Part shown: positions 63,401 through 64,000 of the stretch, piece by piece | Layout: the number at the start of each line of letters is the position of its first letter | How positions within the stretch are numbered: the stretch's first letter is position 1 | Source: Rhodospirillaceae bacterium | GTDB taxonomy: Bacteria; Pseudomonadota; Alphaproteobacteria; Rhodospirillales; Casp-alpha2 | Direction of reading: 5' to 3' | NCBI GenBank assembly: GCA_016845145.1 | Contig: JAERTE010000122.1 | Location: 1 to 64,000 of the forward strand | DNA: 64,000 nucleotides | Made by a program: the position numbers and the translations under genes | Notes under the pieces: model-generated | The model's database searches: none | Seen by the model: only the letters and a program-made list of their open reading frames with translations | Told to the model about the DNA's origin: nothing

Positions 63401-64000
63401 TCAGATTTCACCGTTGATCAAAAAGCCGGACATTTGGGGCGCCATCTCGAACCGGCCCGAAGCGACGAACGCGGCCCATTTGGCGGATTTGCGCCAAGCA
63501 CCAAGCGGGTAATAGTGAAGCCTGGCGATTGAGCAATCGGGTTCGGATAGGACATGCGCCGCTAAATCCGCCAGGAGCGTGTCCGGCGTGCCCATGCTCA
63601 TGAGCTTGCGAGCATTGATCGCCTGTTTCGTAAGAATTTTCATAGACGGCCCGACGCCACAGGCCTTGGCGTGATTGATCAGCGTTTTCAAGGTGGCAAG
63701 GCCGGGGATGCCGAGATGGATTGGAATGCTGTTGCCTGCCGCGCGGATTGACCTTTCCCACGCGATAATCGGAGGCGCCGAAAAGCAAAACTGCGTGACG
63801 ATGTGAAAATCCGCCGTGCTCGAACGGGCATATTCATTTTTCCATGCTAATGCGCGCGCGAGGTCCGCATCCGGAATGTCGGGAGAGCCTTCCGGATGAC
63901 CAGCGATACCAATGCTTCTGACGCCATGCGCCTCGATCAGGCCGGTCTCGAGAATTTGCATCGTATCCTCGAAAACGCCGACGGGCTTGTCGTTGGCACC
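63401..64000 (-). CDS. metF: Methylenetetrahydrofolate reductase family (MetF), 5' end beyond window
   Basis: 200 codons, open to the window edge. GIAGHPEGSPDIPD, FHIVTQFCFSAP, IPIHLGIPGLATLKTLINHAKACGVG match MetF; the frame upstream of 63961 (KPVGVFEDTMQILETG) continues the family pattern, so the start lies outside. In C1 catabolism MetF runs in the oxidising direction (methyl-THF to methylene-THF), as metF2 in the cmu clusters. Fits the demethylation pathway here. Confidence 0.9.
   Translation of the reverse strand, partial: GANDKPVGVFEDTMQILETGLIEAHGVRSIGIAGHPEGSPDIPDADLARALAWKNEYARSSTADFHIVTQFCFSAPPIIAWERSIRAAGNSIPIHLGIPGLATLKTLINHAKACGVGPSMKILTKQAINARKLMSMGTPDTLLADLAAHVLSEPDCSIARLHYYPLGAWRKSAKWAAFVASGRFEMAPQMSGFLINGEI

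Overview
The window is bacterial and looks like an alphaproteobacterium of the Rhodospirillales type, probably aquatic and able to live with little or no oxygen. This is inferred from gene content and protein character: an uptake-type [NiFe]-hydrogenase, corrinoid C1 chemistry, many periplasmic binding proteins and a large repeat adhesin. No 16S or marker gene is present to prove it. Genes are densely packed with many ATGA overlaps. Host-like DNA is GC-rich; the stretch from about 37.5 to 48.3 kb is visibly AT-richer and carries mobile-element genes.

Layout: (1) 1-4563, the 5' part of a giant secreted or surface repeat protein (minus strand). (2) 4.7-10.7 kb, small enzymes, a glycosyltransferase-like gene, an ankyrin/proline-rich exported protein, a TerB-like protein and an Old Yellow Enzyme. 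(3) 11.0-15.6 kb, two periplasmic binding proteins without permeases, followed by a membrane PAS-PAS-PAS-PP2C phosphatase. (4) 15.6-20.7 kb, a TPR-glycerophosphotransferase-like protein, a ketopantoate-reductase-family enzyme and a DUF1800/DUF1501 pair. (5) 20.7-30.0 kb, an acyl-CoA catabolic cluster: glyoxalase-like protein, thioesterase, zinc dehydrogenase, acyl-CoA ligase and thiolase on one strand; a split B12-dependent acyl-CoA mutase, 3-hydroxyacyl-CoA dehydrogenase and TetR on the other. The mutase lacks active-site residues of methylmalonyl-CoA mutase and the thiolase lacks its second catalytic cysteine, so the pathway is probably not a textbook one. (6) 30.0-36.1 kb, a group 1e (HynS-Isp1-Isp2-HynL) [NiFe]-hydrogenase with HypC, maturation protease and a HyaF-like protein. 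(7) 36.1-37.3 kb, a DegT/DnrJ/EryC1-type aminotransferase.

(8) 37.5-48.3 kb, an integrative element: a 3' tRNA-Lys(CTT) fragment (attL), tyrosine integrase, excisionase-like HTH, archaeo-eukaryotic-type primase with SF3 helicase, then a 6 kb cargo flanked by two related noncoding repeat clusters that look like iterons. The cargo starts with a BrxR/CapW-like WYL regulator diverging from a run of small uncharacterised genes and also carries a dual-specificity phosphatase and an XRE regulator. No matching right-hand tRNA was found in the window, so the right boundary is uncertain.

(9) 48.3-64 kb, the most interesting part: a CmuA-like protein (URO-D methyltransferase fused to a corrinoid domain) in one operon with a phosphonate-type ABC transporter (PhnD, two PhnE, PhnC) and an EamA permease. 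Across a divergent gap lie a DUF47-Pit phosphate transporter pair, a methyl-corrinoid:tetrahydrofolate methyltransferase, a ferredoxin-ASKHA corrinoid reactivator, a DprA-like protein and a MetF that runs off the edge. Together they read as import of a (phospho-)methylated compound, corrinoid-dependent demethylation to methyl-THF, oxidation by MetF and handling of phosphate. The substrate is unknown; the parallel is the chloromethane cmu pathway.
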